A stretch of DNA of 64,000 nt from Melittangium boletus DSM 14713 (GTDB taxonomy: Bacteria > Myxococcota > Myxococcia > Myxococcales > Myxococcaceae). The notes under the pieces are model-generated. The model did no database searches. It was not told where the DNA came from and saw only the letters and a list, made by a program, of their open reading frames with translations. The translations under genes were made by a program, and so were the position numbers. The stretch spans positions 8,313,765 through 8,377,764 of the forward strand of contig NZ_CP022163.1 of assembly GCF_002305855.1 (NCBI RefSeq). The letters run 5' to 3'. Below are positions 27,694 to 35,654 of the stretch, in pieces (positions within the stretch are counted from its first letter, which is position 1; the number at the start of each line of letters is the position of its first letter).

Positions 27694-28760
27694 GGGCGGA
27701 CTCCCTGGGTCCAGGCGGGCCACAGCGCGCGCCATTGGGGGGCGGTGACGTCGCGGATCTCGGCGACGCCAATGTCGGTGAGCAGCACCATGCGCAGCTC
27801 TCCGCCCGCGCCTGTCTTCTTGTCCGCGGCCAGCAGCACCTGGATGTCCTTGAGCGCCGCGCGGCCGAGCAGTTGCGCCGTCCGCTCCCGGCCGAGCACG
27901 CCCGGCCCCTTCTGCAGCGCCGCCTCCACCCGCTCGGCCACGTTCGGGGGCGTCACGCCGAGGGCGCGTCCCACATCGAGCGCGCACAGCATGCCCAGGC
28001 CCACCGCGTCGCCGTGCGACAGCTTGAAGTGCGACACGCTCTCCAGCACGTGCCCGAAGGTGTGGCCGAAGTTGAGCACCCGCCGCAGGCCCTGCTGCTC
28101 GTACGGGTCCTGCGCGCACACGGACTCCTTGAGGCGGCGCGCGTCCTTCACCAGCCGCTCGAGCGCGGGCGCCCGGCGCGTGTAGGCCTGGAAGAGCTCC
28201 GCGTCGAGGCTCGCCACCATCTTCCAGGCTTCCAGCGCGCCCTCGCGCCGCTGCGTGTCCGACAGGCTCGCGAAGAGCTCCGGACACAGCCACGTCTCCT
28301 CGGCGTAGTGGAAGACGCCCACGGGGTTCTTCACCACGCGGCCGCGCACGGTGACATCCACCGCGCCCTTGCCGCCCAGGCTGCTGTCCACCGCCGCGAG
28401 CAGCGTGGTGGGCACCTGCACGAGCCGCACGCCGCGCTTGAGCAGGTGCGCGGCCATGGTGGAGACGTCACCGATGGTGCCTCCGCCCATGGCCACGAGC
28501 GTGCCCGAGCGCGGCAGCGTGAGCCCCGCGGAGAGCACCTGTTCCAGGGCCTCGAAGGACTTGGCCCGCTCGCCGCCGGTGAGTTGCAGCACGGCGTGGG
28601 GACGGCGTGCCTTCAAGGCCGTGAGCACGGTGGGGTGCAGCTTCGCCACCTTCCGGTCCAGGACGACGAGACTGCCCTCGGGGAGGTTCGCGCTCAGCCG
28701 CTTGAACGAGCCCCACTGATCATTCGAATGGCGATAGGCGCCAGGAGGAGAGGAGATCAT
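27690..28760 (-). CDS. aroB: 3-dehydroquinate synthase
   Basis: NAD- and metal-dependent cyclisation of DAHP to 3-dehydroquinate. The protein (356 aa) has LVAMGGGTIGDVSTMAAH for NAD binding, PTTLLAAVDSSLGGKGAVD, the NPVGVFH segment, and metal ligands in NFGHTFGHVLE and LSHGDAVGLGM. The N-terminal domain is slightly short but complete. The start overlaps the stop of aroC by four bases (ATGA) and its stop overlaps the aroA start in the same way. Confidence 0.95.
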   Translation of the reverse strand: MISSPPGAYRHSNDQWGSFKRLSANLPEGSLVVLDRKVAKLHPTVLTALKARRPHAVLQLTGGERAKSFEALEQVLSAGLTLPRSGTLVAMGGGTIGDVSTMAAHLLKRGVRLVQVPTTLLAAVDSSLGGKGAVDVTVRGRVVKNPVGVFHYAEETWLCPELFASLSDTQRREGALEAWKMVASLDAELFQAYTRRAPALERLVKDARRLKESVCAQDPYEQQGLRRVLNFGHTFGHVLESVSHFKLSHGDAVGLGMLCALDVGRALGVTPPNVAERVEAALQKGPGVLGRERTAQLLGRAALKDIQVLLAADKKTGAGGELRMVLLTDIGVAEIRDVTAPQWRALWPAWTQGVRP

Positions 28761-29776
28761 GCCGAGTGGGGGCGGGCGTTGAGCTGGAGGATGAGATCGG
28801 CCAGGACGAGCGACACCATGGACTCGAGGACGGGGACGGCGCGGGGCATGATGCAGGGGTCATGGCGCCCGCCCTTGGCGTGCTCCGCGAGCGTGGCGGG
28901 CGGCTTGAAGAAGACGCGCAGGGCCACGGGCTCGCCGTTGGAGAGGCCGCCCTGGATGCCGCCGTAGGTGTCCTTGCGCGAGTGGAAGACCTTGCCGGGC
29001 TGCGCGATGCGCGAGAGCAGATCCGGCGGCCCCCAGACGACGCCCGTCACCGCGCCCACGCTGCCCATGGCGTGCGCGAGCAGCGCCTTCATCTTGCCGA
29101 AGATGGGCTCGCCCAGGCCCACGGGCAGGCCCTCCACGCGGATGTCGATGCAGCCTCCCAGGCTGTCTCCGTCCTCCTTGGCGGCGAGGATGCGCCGGGA
29201 CATCTCCTCGCGCGCCACCGGATCCGGGCAGCGCGTGGGGTGCGCATCCACCTGGGCGCGCGTCAGGCCGGGCTCGGGAACCGCCGAGACGAGGTCTCCC
29301 ACCTGGGATACCCACGCCACCGTGTTCAGCTGGGGGAAGCCCTGCGCCAGGTACGCCTCGGCGATGGTGCCTCCAATGACGCGGCAGAGCGTCTCCCGGC
29401 CGCTCGTGCGCCCACCGCCCCGGTGATCCCGGTGCTTGAAGCGCTCGCGCCACACGGCGTCCGCGTGGCCGGGACGATCCTCGCTCTTGAGCTTGTCGTA
29501 GTCCCCCGAGCGCTGGTTCGTATTGCGCACGATGGCCGCGATGGGCGTGCCGAGCGTCTTGCCCTCGAAGACGCCGGAGAGGATTTCCACCTGATCCGGC
29601 TCGGCGCGGGCGGTGGTGATGGAGGACTGGCCGGGACGGCGCCGATCGAGCGCGACCTGGATCTGCTCGGTCGTGAGCGGCACGCCGGCGGGACAGCCGT
29701 CGATGATGGAGCCGAGCGCGGGGCCGTGGCTCTCGCCGAAGGTGGTGAGGCGGAACAGGGTTCCGAGGGTATTCAT
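28757..29776 (-). CDS. aroC: Chorismate synthase
   Basis: FMN-dependent elimination of phosphate from EPSP to give chorismate. The protein (339 aa) starts MNTLGTLFRLTTFGESHGP, the classical signature. DRRRPGQ, the RPGHAD and GGGRTSGRET motifs, and the C-terminal KKDTYGGIQGG-like segment (here RKDTYGGIQGG) follow. The frame extends 17 codons upstream; I chose the ATG at 29776 because it overlaps the stop of the aroD-aroE fusion (ATGA) and matches the family start. It is the step that makes the branch-point metabolite used by the divergent men operon. Confidence 0.97.
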   Translation of the reverse strand: MNTLGTLFRLTTFGESHGPALGSIIDGCPAGVPLTTEQIQVALDRRRPGQSSITTARAEPDQVEILSGVFEGKTLGTPIAAIVRNTNQRSGDYDKLKSEDRPGHADAVWRERFKHRDHRGGGRTSGRETLCRVIGGTIAEAYLAQGFPQLNTVAWVSQVGDLVSAVPEPGLTRAQVDAHPTRCPDPVAREEMSRRILAAKEDGDSLGGCIDIRVEGLPVGLGEPIFGKMKALLAHAMGSVGAVTGVVWGPPDLLSRIAQPGKVFHSRKDTYGGIQGGLSNGEPVALRVFFKPPATLAEHAKGGRHDPCIMPRAVPVLESMVSLVLADLILQLNARPHSA

Positions 29777-31029
29777 GTGGAGGTCTCCCAGAGGGCCCGC
29801 TGCTTGCGGGCCTGGGCAATGAACCATGCCGCGCCGAGGAGCACGGGAGTGCCCCCTCGTTGGCGGATGTCGGTGGCGATGCGTCGTGCCGGAGCGCCGT
29901 AGGCGATCACGGCGACGCGGGCGCCCTCGAAGCGGAGGGCGTCCGGAGGAGTGATGCGGTCCGGCCAGGTCCAGATACCGGTGCCGCGCAGGGGGTCGGA
30001 AATGGCGGCGCGGCGCAGGAAGCGCGGCGTGAGGCCCTGTTCGGCCGCCACGGTACGGAGTGCGGCGCTGGCCCCTCCATCACCGAGCACGAAGAGATCC
30101 CGGGCCCCGAGCCGTTCGATCACGGCGCGTGCCCCCTCGGTGTCGGTGTTGAAGGACTCCCAATGATCGCCGCGGCGCACGAGGGTGTTGATCGCGTCGA
30201 GGGACGCGCCCGTGTGCCGGGCGAGGCGCAGCTTGAAGGGACTGGTGATGGCGAAGCCCCGGTAGTGGGGCAGGAGCGCGTCCACCACGGCTTCGATGGG
30301 CGCGTCTTCGGGCAGATCGATGCGATCGAAGGGCTGGGGGTGGATGCGGGGTGAACGGGAGTGGGCGATGGACGTGCCGAAGATGCCGAGCCGTCCGGCG
30401 TGGCGAGGGGAGGGCGCCCGGGCCTCGCGCGCGGCGTCCGCGAGCAGCCGCTGTCCCGGTGCCGCCTTCCAGTCGCCGCCCAGGGCCACGTAGTCGAGCA
30501 CGTTCTGGCGGGCGAGCACCGCGCGCACGGGCAGGGCGACGTCCCCCAGGGTGAGCACCGTCACCCGGCCCTCGCCCAAGCGCTCGCGCAGCCGCGCCTG
30601 GGTCTCGAGCAGCACGGCCACCCGCTCACGCGACACCGGGCCGAGCGGCTCGACGTGCTTCACCTGGGCTCCGTCGGGCAGCGCCACGTCCCACAGGCGC
30701 AGGGCCTCCTCGGTACTCAGGGCACGCTCGGCGTGGTGCGAGGCCAGCAGTTTGCCGCTCGGGGCCGCCAGGTCTCCGGCGTGGACCACGTCCCTGTCCA
30801 CCCACCGGGCGGCGGCCACCCACGCGGGGGGCAGGGGCGTGCCGCGCTCGGACACGAGCAACTCCAGGATCGCCGCCAGGGCCCGCGCATCCACCGTGCC
30901 CTCCGGGTGGAGATCCGTGCGCACTTCCAGCAGGTCCGCGCCCCGTTCGCGCACGTCGGCGGCGAAGCGCAGGGCATCGGGGCCGCGCAGCACCGGGGGA
31001 AGGGTGACGACACGGCGGGCGGCTTTCAT
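29773..31029 (-). CDS. Bifunctional 3-dehydroquinate dehydratase (type I) / shikimate dehydrogenase fusion
   Basis: 418-aa protein. Residues 1-205 resemble a type I dehydroquinase: LLEVRTD has Glu35 and Arg37, LLASHHAE has the active-site His (98 or 99), VKHVEP has the Schiff-base Lys124, and APGQ (190-193) matches the family C-terminal loop. Residues 212-418 resemble AroE: HSRSP (223-227), SPFK with Lys266, INTL (280-283), and NTD with Asp296. A nucleotide-binding GDGGASAAL follows. The AroE half is short and lacks some NADP-loop features, so activity of that half is less sure. The ATG at 31029 overlaps the aroK stop. The fusion resembles the plant DHQ-SDH layout. Confidence 0.85.
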   Translation of the reverse strand: MKAARRVVTLPPVLRGPDALRFAADVRERGADLLEVRTDLHPEGTVDARALAAILELLVSERGTPLPPAWVAAARWVDRDVVHAGDLAAPSGKLLASHHAERALSTEEALRLWDVALPDGAQVKHVEPLGPVSRERVAVLLETQARLRERLGEGRVTVLTLGDVALPVRAVLARQNVLDYVALGGDWKAAPGQRLLADAAREARAPSPRHAGRLGIFGTSIAHSRSPRIHPQPFDRIDLPEDAPIEAVVDALLPHYRGFAITSPFKLRLARHTGASLDAINTLVRRGDHWESFNTDTEGARAVIERLGARDLFVLGDGGASAALRTVAAEQGLTPRFLRRAAISDPLRGTGIWTWPDRITPPDALRFEGARVAVIAYGAPARRIATDIRQRGGTPVLLGAAWFIAQARKQRALWETST

Positions 31030-31625
31030 TCCGGGCTCCGGGGAGACATGGCGCGCAGGAACTCGCCGAGGCCCACCGTGGGGACACGGCGGTGCAGCAG
31101 CGTGCGCTGTTCGTAGATGGCGCTCAGCTCCTCCTCCAACGACACGCCCGGGCGCAGCCGGGGCCGACGCGTGTCCTGCAACAGGCGCTCGCGATAGGTC
31201 TCGAAGGAGATGGGCACGAGCAGGGTGTAGCTGCCCTCGAGGGCATCGGGGTGGTGGGACAGGAAGCCGCCACCCACCGCCACGCAACTGCCCGGGGGCA
31301 GCGACAGGAAGAGGGCCCGCTCGGCCGCTCGGAAGCCTTCCGTGTCCGTGGCCACCCACTCCCGGAGCGAGCGGCCCGTGCGCTGCTCCAGCTCGATGTC
31401 CAGGTCCAATCCCGGCCGGCCGAGCAGCGCGCTCACGAGCGGCAGCAGGCGCGACTTGCCCGCCGCCCGGTGGCCGCCGATCACGACGGTGCGCGCCGCG
31501 TGCGGCGGCTCGGCGGCGGCCGGCAGGGTGAACTCCGCCCGCACGCTCGCGATGAGGCGAGGGTCCACCGCCCCGAGGATTCTTTCGATGAGTTGGTTCC
31601 GCTGCTCAGCGGACAGTCCCGGCAT
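31026..31625 (-). CDS. aroK: Shikimate kinase with N-terminal extension
   Basis: Phosphorylates shikimate with ATP. A 45-residue N-terminal segment precedes the P-loop GHRAAGKS (about residues 51-58). The shikimate-binding DLDIELEQRTG, the FRAAERALF helix and the VGGGFLSH loop follow. An RLRPG lid segment comes before the C-terminal helices. At 199 aa it is slightly longer than standard AroK because of the extension, which might carry a weak helix used to dock partner enzymes (speculation). It overlaps the menG gene by 20 bases and the fused aroD-aroE gene by four, so all are translated from one message. Confidence 0.88.
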   Translation of the reverse strand: MPGLSAEQRNQLIERILGAVDPRLIASVRAEFTLPAAAEPPHAARTVVIGGHRAAGKSRLLPLVSALLGRPGLDLDIELEQRTGRSLREWVATDTEGFRAAERALFLSLPPGSCVAVGGGFLSHHPDALEGSYTLLVPISFETYRERLLQDTRRPRLRPGVSLEEELSAIYEQRTLLHRRVPTVGLGEFLRAMSPRSPE

Positions 31626-32295
31626 AGATGTAGGATGTCCCGAAGGTCAGGGGGTGGGCCACTCTTTCCTGATAGGCGCCTGTCTGATCCATCAGTGACA
31701 GGAAGCGCTCCCCCGCGGGAAAGGCGGCGGAGGTGCGGGGCAGGTACTCGTAGGCGGCCCGGTTTCCCGTCAGCAGCCCGCCGACGCGCGGCATGATGAC
31801 CTTGCTGTAGAAGCGGAACAGGGCCCCGAACAAGCCCGTGGGCTGGCCGAACTCGAGCACCACCACGCGGCCCCCCGGACGCACCACCCGGGCCATCTCG
31901 CTCAGGCACTTGACCGGGTCATCCACGTTGCGGATGCCAAAGGCGATGGAGGCCACGTCGAAGCTGTTGTCCGCGAAGGGCAGGTTCATGGCGTCGGCGA
32001 CCTGGAACTCCACCTGGAGCCCCTCGCGCGCGGCCTTGGCGGGCGCGTTGTCCAGCATCTCCTTGCAGAAGTCGGTGCCCACCACGCGCCCCGTGTCACC
32101 CACCCGGCGCTTGAAGACGAGCGCCAGGTCACCCGTGCCGCTCGCGCAGTCGAGCACGGCGTCCCCGGGCTTCGCGCCACTCAGGCGCACGGCCTTGCGC
32201 CGCCACCACCGGTGGATGCCGAACGACAACACCTCGTTCGTCACGTCGTAGCGCGTGGCGATGGAGGAGAACATCTGCCGCACTTCGGTGCTCAT
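31606..32295 (-). CDS. menG: Demethylmenaquinone methyltransferase
   Basis: SAM-dependent methyltransferase (229 aa) for the last step of menaquinone synthesis; the same family (UbiE) can also methylate ubiquinone precursors. The N terminus has VRQMFSSIATRYDVTNEVLSFGIHRWWRR. The SAM-binding motif is LDCASGTGDLAL (about residue 50), followed by FGIRNVDDP, VVRPGGRVVVLEFGQP and the C-terminal FGTSYIYAG. With six men genes lying divergently next door, menaquinone is the likely product. It heads the shikimate operon, preceded only by a short ORF whose stop overlaps its ATG. Confidence 0.94.
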   Translation of the reverse strand: MSTEVRQMFSSIATRYDVTNEVLSFGIHRWWRRKAVRLSGAKPGDAVLDCASGTGDLALVFKRRVGDTGRVVGTDFCKEMLDNAPAKAAREGLQVEFQVADAMNLPFADNSFDVASIAFGIRNVDDPVKCLSEMARVVRPGGRVVVLEFGQPTGLFGALFRFYSKVIMPRVGGLLTGNRAAYEYLPRTSAAFPAGERFLSLMDQTGAYQERVAHPLTFGTSYIYAGTVR

Positions 32296-32459
32296 CGGGC
32301 CCCCAGGGGGGTGAAGGGTGGGAAAGGTCGCGGCTCCACGTCCAGGAGGGCGTGGGGACGGGTGCGGGACTTGAACACCTCCGCCTGGGACTCCAGGGCG
32401 ACTCGGAGTGCTCGTGCCCGCGCTGGCTGTCCGCCTTGTTCCGCTGGCCCTTCGCTCAC
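32292..32459 (-). CDS. Short ORF translationally coupled to menG
   Basis: 55-aa hypothetical protein from a GTG at 32459. The Shine-Dalgarno AGGAGG (32470-32465) lies five bases upstream, and the stop overlaps the menG start (ATGA). An in-frame ATG at 32477 would add six residues but has no ribosome site. The product is basic and Pro-rich with no recognised domain. It may be a real small protein or a coupling leader that controls menG-aro translation. Coding potential is uncertain because it is short. Confidence 0.45.
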   Translation of the reverse strand: MSEGPAEQGGQPARARALRVALESQAEVFKSRTRPHALLDVEPRPFPPFTPLGAR

Positions 32460-32489
32460 CGGCGCCTCCTGACCCATGTGGAGTTCACG

Positions 32490-32519
32490 TTGTTTTGAAC
32501 CGTGTCATGCTTGTATAGC
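32490..32519 (+). promoter_or_regulatory. Candidate men operon promoter
   Basis: TTGTTT (32490-32495) and TATAGC (32514-32519) are 18 bases apart, about 70 bases before menF. The -10 overlaps the -10 of the opposing promoter. Confidence 0.5.
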
Positions 32520-32539
32520 CAAACCCGCCGCTGGAACAA
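32512..32539 (-). promoter_or_regulatory. Candidate promoter of the menG-aro operon
   Basis: On the minus strand TTGTTC (32539-32534) and TATACA (32517-32512) are 16 bases apart. GTTGTT at 32489-32494 and AACAAC at 32535-32540 form an inverted repeat, so both promoters share a symmetrical layout. Confidence 0.5.
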
Positions 32540-32590
32540 CATCGAGGTTGTGGCTCCGCGCTGGGTGGTGGGAACGCATGAGGACGGCTG

Positions 32591-33892
32591 ATGACGACAC
32601 TCGGATCCACTGACGCGAGCCGTTGGGTTGCGGGGTGGAGAGCGCTGGTCGCGGCGGATCCGCTCGCGGGGGCGGAGGTGTTGGGTGAGCCGTCCGTGTA
32701 CTGGGAGCGGCCGCTCGCGAGCGAGGCGGTGGCGGGCTGGGGCGAGGCGGGGATGGCCCGGGCGGAGAACGCATCGCGGGCCCAGGAGGTGTTGCGGCGG
32801 TTGTCGGCGCCGGACGCGGTGCGCTGGCTTGAGGCGCCTCCCCCTGGCATGCCGGGTCCCTGGTTCGGGGGCATGCGCTTTGGCGAGGAGGGGGGAGACG
32901 AGGCCTGGACGCCCTTTGGCTTCGGCCGTTGGACGCTGCCCGAGGTGATGGTGTGGAGGGAGGGCGGAGGTCTGGCGGTGGCGGCCTTCGCCCCCGAGGC
33001 CCCCGGAGCCGAGGACGCGGTGCGCGCGCGATTGGAGCGCGTGGCCACCTTCTTTCCCTCCAGTGTGCGAGAGCCCCGGGGCGCGGCCCGCGCGTTGCGG
33101 ATGTCCTCGCCGCGGCGGGACTTCGAGGAGCGGGTGGAACGCGCGCTGGAGGCCATCCACGCGGAGCGCTTCCATAAGGTGGTGCTGGCGCGCGCGGTGG
33201 AGGTGGAGGCCGATGAGGACTTCGATCGGGTGGACATCCTCGCCCGGCTGCGCGAGCAGAATCCGCGCTGTGCCACCTTCTTCTTCCGGGCACCGGACGG
33301 GTCCGCCTTCCTGGGCGCCACGCCGGAGACGCTGTGCCGGCTGGAGGCGAGCAAGTTGGAGACGGAGGCGCTCGCCGGTTCCGCGGCCCCCCTGCGCTCC
33401 GGTGAGTTGGAGTCGAGTGACAAGGATCGCAGGGAGCACATGGCCGTGGTGCATTACATCCTCCGCGCGCTCAAGCCGCTCGCCGAGCACGTCGAGGCGG
33501 ACGGGGAGCCTGGAGTGCTCGCCTTGAAGAATGTGGTGCACCTGCGCACGGGCATCCGCGCCGGGCTGCGCGAGGGGATCGGGGTGGCGGAGTTGATGGC
33601 GGCGCTTCATCCCACCCCGGCCGTGGGCGGCACTCCCCGCGAGAACGCGCTGGCCTTCATCGCCACCCATGAGGCCCTGGATCGGGGCTGGTACGCGGGA
33701 CCGGTGGGGTGGGTGGGCCCCGGGCGGGCGCATCAGATGGTGGCCTTGCGCTCGGCGCGGGTGAAGGGCGCCCGGGCCCGGCTCTTCGTGGGCGCGGGCA
33801 TCGTGGCGGGTTCCAGCGCGGAGTCGGAGTGGCGTGAGACGGAAATGAAAGGCCTGGCCATGTTGCGAGCACTCGGAGGAGGCCATGTCTGA
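32591..33892 (+). CDS. menF: Isochorismate synthase
   Basis: Converts chorismate to isochorismate, the first committed step of the classical menaquinone pathway. The protein (433 aa) belongs to the chorismate-binding family: FHKVVLARAVEVEAD, FLGATPETLCRLE, ALAGSAAP, LHPTPAVGGTPRENAL and GWYAGPVGW are in the expected order in the C-terminal half. The first 150 residues are variable, as usual. The ATG at 32591 lies 70 bases from the candidate promoter. Its stop overlaps the menD start by eight bases. An isochorismate synthase for siderophores cannot be excluded by motif alone, but its place before menD settles the assignment. Confidence 0.95.
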   Translation: MTTLGSTDASRWVAGWRALVAADPLAGAEVLGEPSVYWERPLASEAVAGWGEAGMARAENASRAQEVLRRLSAPDAVRWLEAPPPGMPGPWFGGMRFGEEGGDEAWTPFGFGRWTLPEVMVWREGGGLAVAAFAPEAPGAEDAVRARLERVATFFPSSVREPRGAARALRMSSPRRDFEERVERALEAIHAERFHKVVLARAVEVEADEDFDRVDILARLREQNPRCATFFFRAPDGSAFLGATPETLCRLEASKLETEALAGSAAPLRSGELESSDKDRREHMAVVHYILRALKPLAEHVEADGEPGVLALKNVVHLRTGIRAGLREGIGVAELMAALHPTPAVGGTPRENALAFIATHEALDRGWYAGPVGWVGPGRAHQMVALRSARVKGARARLFVGAGIVAGSSAESEWRETEMKGLAMLRALGGGHV

Positions 33893-35654
33893 TGGCAACC
33901 TGAACCAGCTCTGGGCGAGAGCCCTGTTGGAGGAGCTGGTTCGTGGCGGCGCGCGGCACGCGGTGGTGTGTCCGGGCTCGCGCTCCTCCCCCCTGGCCCA
34001 CGCGTGCGCGACGACCGAGGGACTTCGCGTCTGGTCCGTCATCGACGAGCGCAGCGCGGGCTTCTTCGCGTTGGGCCTGGCCAAGCAGTCGCGAGTGCCC
34101 GTGGTGCTGGTGGCCACGAGCGGCACGGCCGGCGCGCATTTCTACCCGGCCATCATCGAGGCGTCCCTGTCCCAGGTTCCGCTGGTGGTGCTCACCGCGG
34201 ATCGGCCCCTGGAGTTGCAGGGGTGGGGCGCGGCGCAGACGGTGCCCCAGGCGCGCTTCTTCGGGGAGTTCGCCCGGTGGTTCGTGGACCTGGGCATCCC
34301 CGAGGCCCATGAAGGCGCGCTCCTGCACCTGCGCGCCACCGCGTCGCGCGCCATGGCCATGGCCGCGCGTGCGCCCCGGGGGGCCGTGCACCTCAACGTG
34401 CCGATGCGCGATCCGCTCTATCCCACTCCGGGCGAGCTGGAGGAGAAGCACCTGTCCGCGCTCGCCCGCGAGGGCCGGCCCGGGCGGCCCCTCACGCGCA
34501 TCGTGCCCGCCGTGCGCCAGCCGGAGCCTCGCGTGCTGGAGGATATCCGCGAGCGCATCCGCGCCACCGAGCGGGGCCTCATCGTCTGTGGCCCTCGGGA
34601 CGAGAACGATGGCTTCGCGGAGGCCATCACCTCGCTGGCCGAGGCCACCGGCTATCCCGTGCTGGCCGAGGCCACCTCCCAGGCGCGCTTCGGCGGAGGA
34701 CCCTTCACCGTCTCGCTCTACGACGCGATGTTGCGGCACGAGGCCTTCGCCCAGGCGCACCGGCCCGAGCTCGTGTTGCGCTTCGGCGGTGGGCTCACGG
34801 CCAAGGGCCCCCAGGCCTGGCTCGACGGCTCGGGCGCGGAGATAGTGCTCTTTAGCGACGAGGGCGCGCTGTTCGATCCGACGCACCGCGCGTTGCGCGT
34901 GGTGGAGGGCTCGGCGGTGGCGGCTTGCGAGGTGCTGGGTCGGGAACTCTCGCGCGGGCTCGGCCCGTGGGCGCGCAGCTTCCTGTGGGCCGAGCAGTGG
35001 ACCCGGGCGGCGTTGGAGTCGGCCTTCTCGGAGGACGCGACGCTCACGGAGATGCGCCTGGCCCATGACGTGGTGGGGGCGATGCCCGATGGGGCCAACC
35101 TCTTCGTGTCCAGCAGCATGCCCATCCGGGACGTGGACGCCTTCGCGCCCTCCACGGGCCGCAGGCTCCGGGTGTTGGCCAACCGGGGCGCCAATGGCAT
35201 CGACGGCATCGTGTCGAGCGCGCTCGGCATGGCGGCCGCCTCGGGCCGGCCCACCGTGCTGCTCACCGGTGACCTGGCCATGCTGCACGACGTGGGCGGA
35301 CTGCTCACGGCGCGCCGCTGCAACATCCCCTTGACGGTGGTGGTGGTGAACAACGACGGAGGCGGCATCTTCTCCTTCCTGCCCATCGCCCAGGCCGAGC
35401 AGACGCGCGCTCATTATGAGGCCCTGTGGGGCACGCCCCACGGCGTGGACTTCTCGCACGCCGCTGCGCTCTACCAGGCGCGCTACCGCCGCCCGGACTC
35501 GCCCGCGGCCCTGCGCTCGGCGGTGGTCGAGGGCCTCAAGGGGGGGTTGAACCTCATCGAGGTCCGCGTGGTCGAGCGCGAGCGGAACGTGGATTCGCAC
35601 CGGCGGTTGTTCGCGAGGATGACCGCCGCATTGGGAGAGGGCCCATGGCTCTGA
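33885..35654 (+). CDS. menD: SEPHCHC synthase (2-succinyl-5-enolpyruvyl-6-hydroxy-3-cyclohexene-1-carboxylate synthase)
   Basis: ThDP-dependent enzyme joining isochorismate and 2-oxoglutarate. The protein (589 aa) has the N-terminal VVCPGSRSSPLAH motif and VIDERSAGFFALG, with the catalytic Glu that activates ThDP. SSSMPIRDVD, NRGANGIDG and the C-terminal VNNDGGGIFSFLP ThDP-binding segment follow. The ATG at 33885 overlaps menF by eight bases, and its stop overlaps menH by ten. The 2-oxoglutarate demand links this operon to the TCA cluster downstream. Confidence 0.97.
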   Translation: MSDGNLNQLWARALLEELVRGGARHAVVCPGSRSSPLAHACATTEGLRVWSVIDERSAGFFALGLAKQSRVPVVLVATSGTAGAHFYPAIIEASLSQVPLVVLTADRPLELQGWGAAQTVPQARFFGEFARWFVDLGIPEAHEGALLHLRATASRAMAMAARAPRGAVHLNVPMRDPLYPTPGELEEKHLSALAREGRPGRPLTRIVPAVRQPEPRVLEDIRERIRATERGLIVCGPRDENDGFAEAITSLAEATGYPVLAEATSQARFGGGPFTVSLYDAMLRHEAFAQAHRPELVLRFGGGLTAKGPQAWLDGSGAEIVLFSDEGALFDPTHRALRVVEGSAVAACEVLGRELSRGLGPWARSFLWAEQWTRAALESAFSEDATLTEMRLAHDVVGAMPDGANLFVSSSMPIRDVDAFAPSTGRRLRVLANRGANGIDGIVSSALGMAAASGRPTVLLTGDLAMLHDVGGLLTARRCNIPLTVVVVNNDGGGIFSFLPIAQAEQTRAHYEALWGTPHGVDFSHAAALYQARYRRPDSPAALRSAVVEGLKGGLNLIEVRVVERERNVDSHRRLFARMTAALGEGPWL

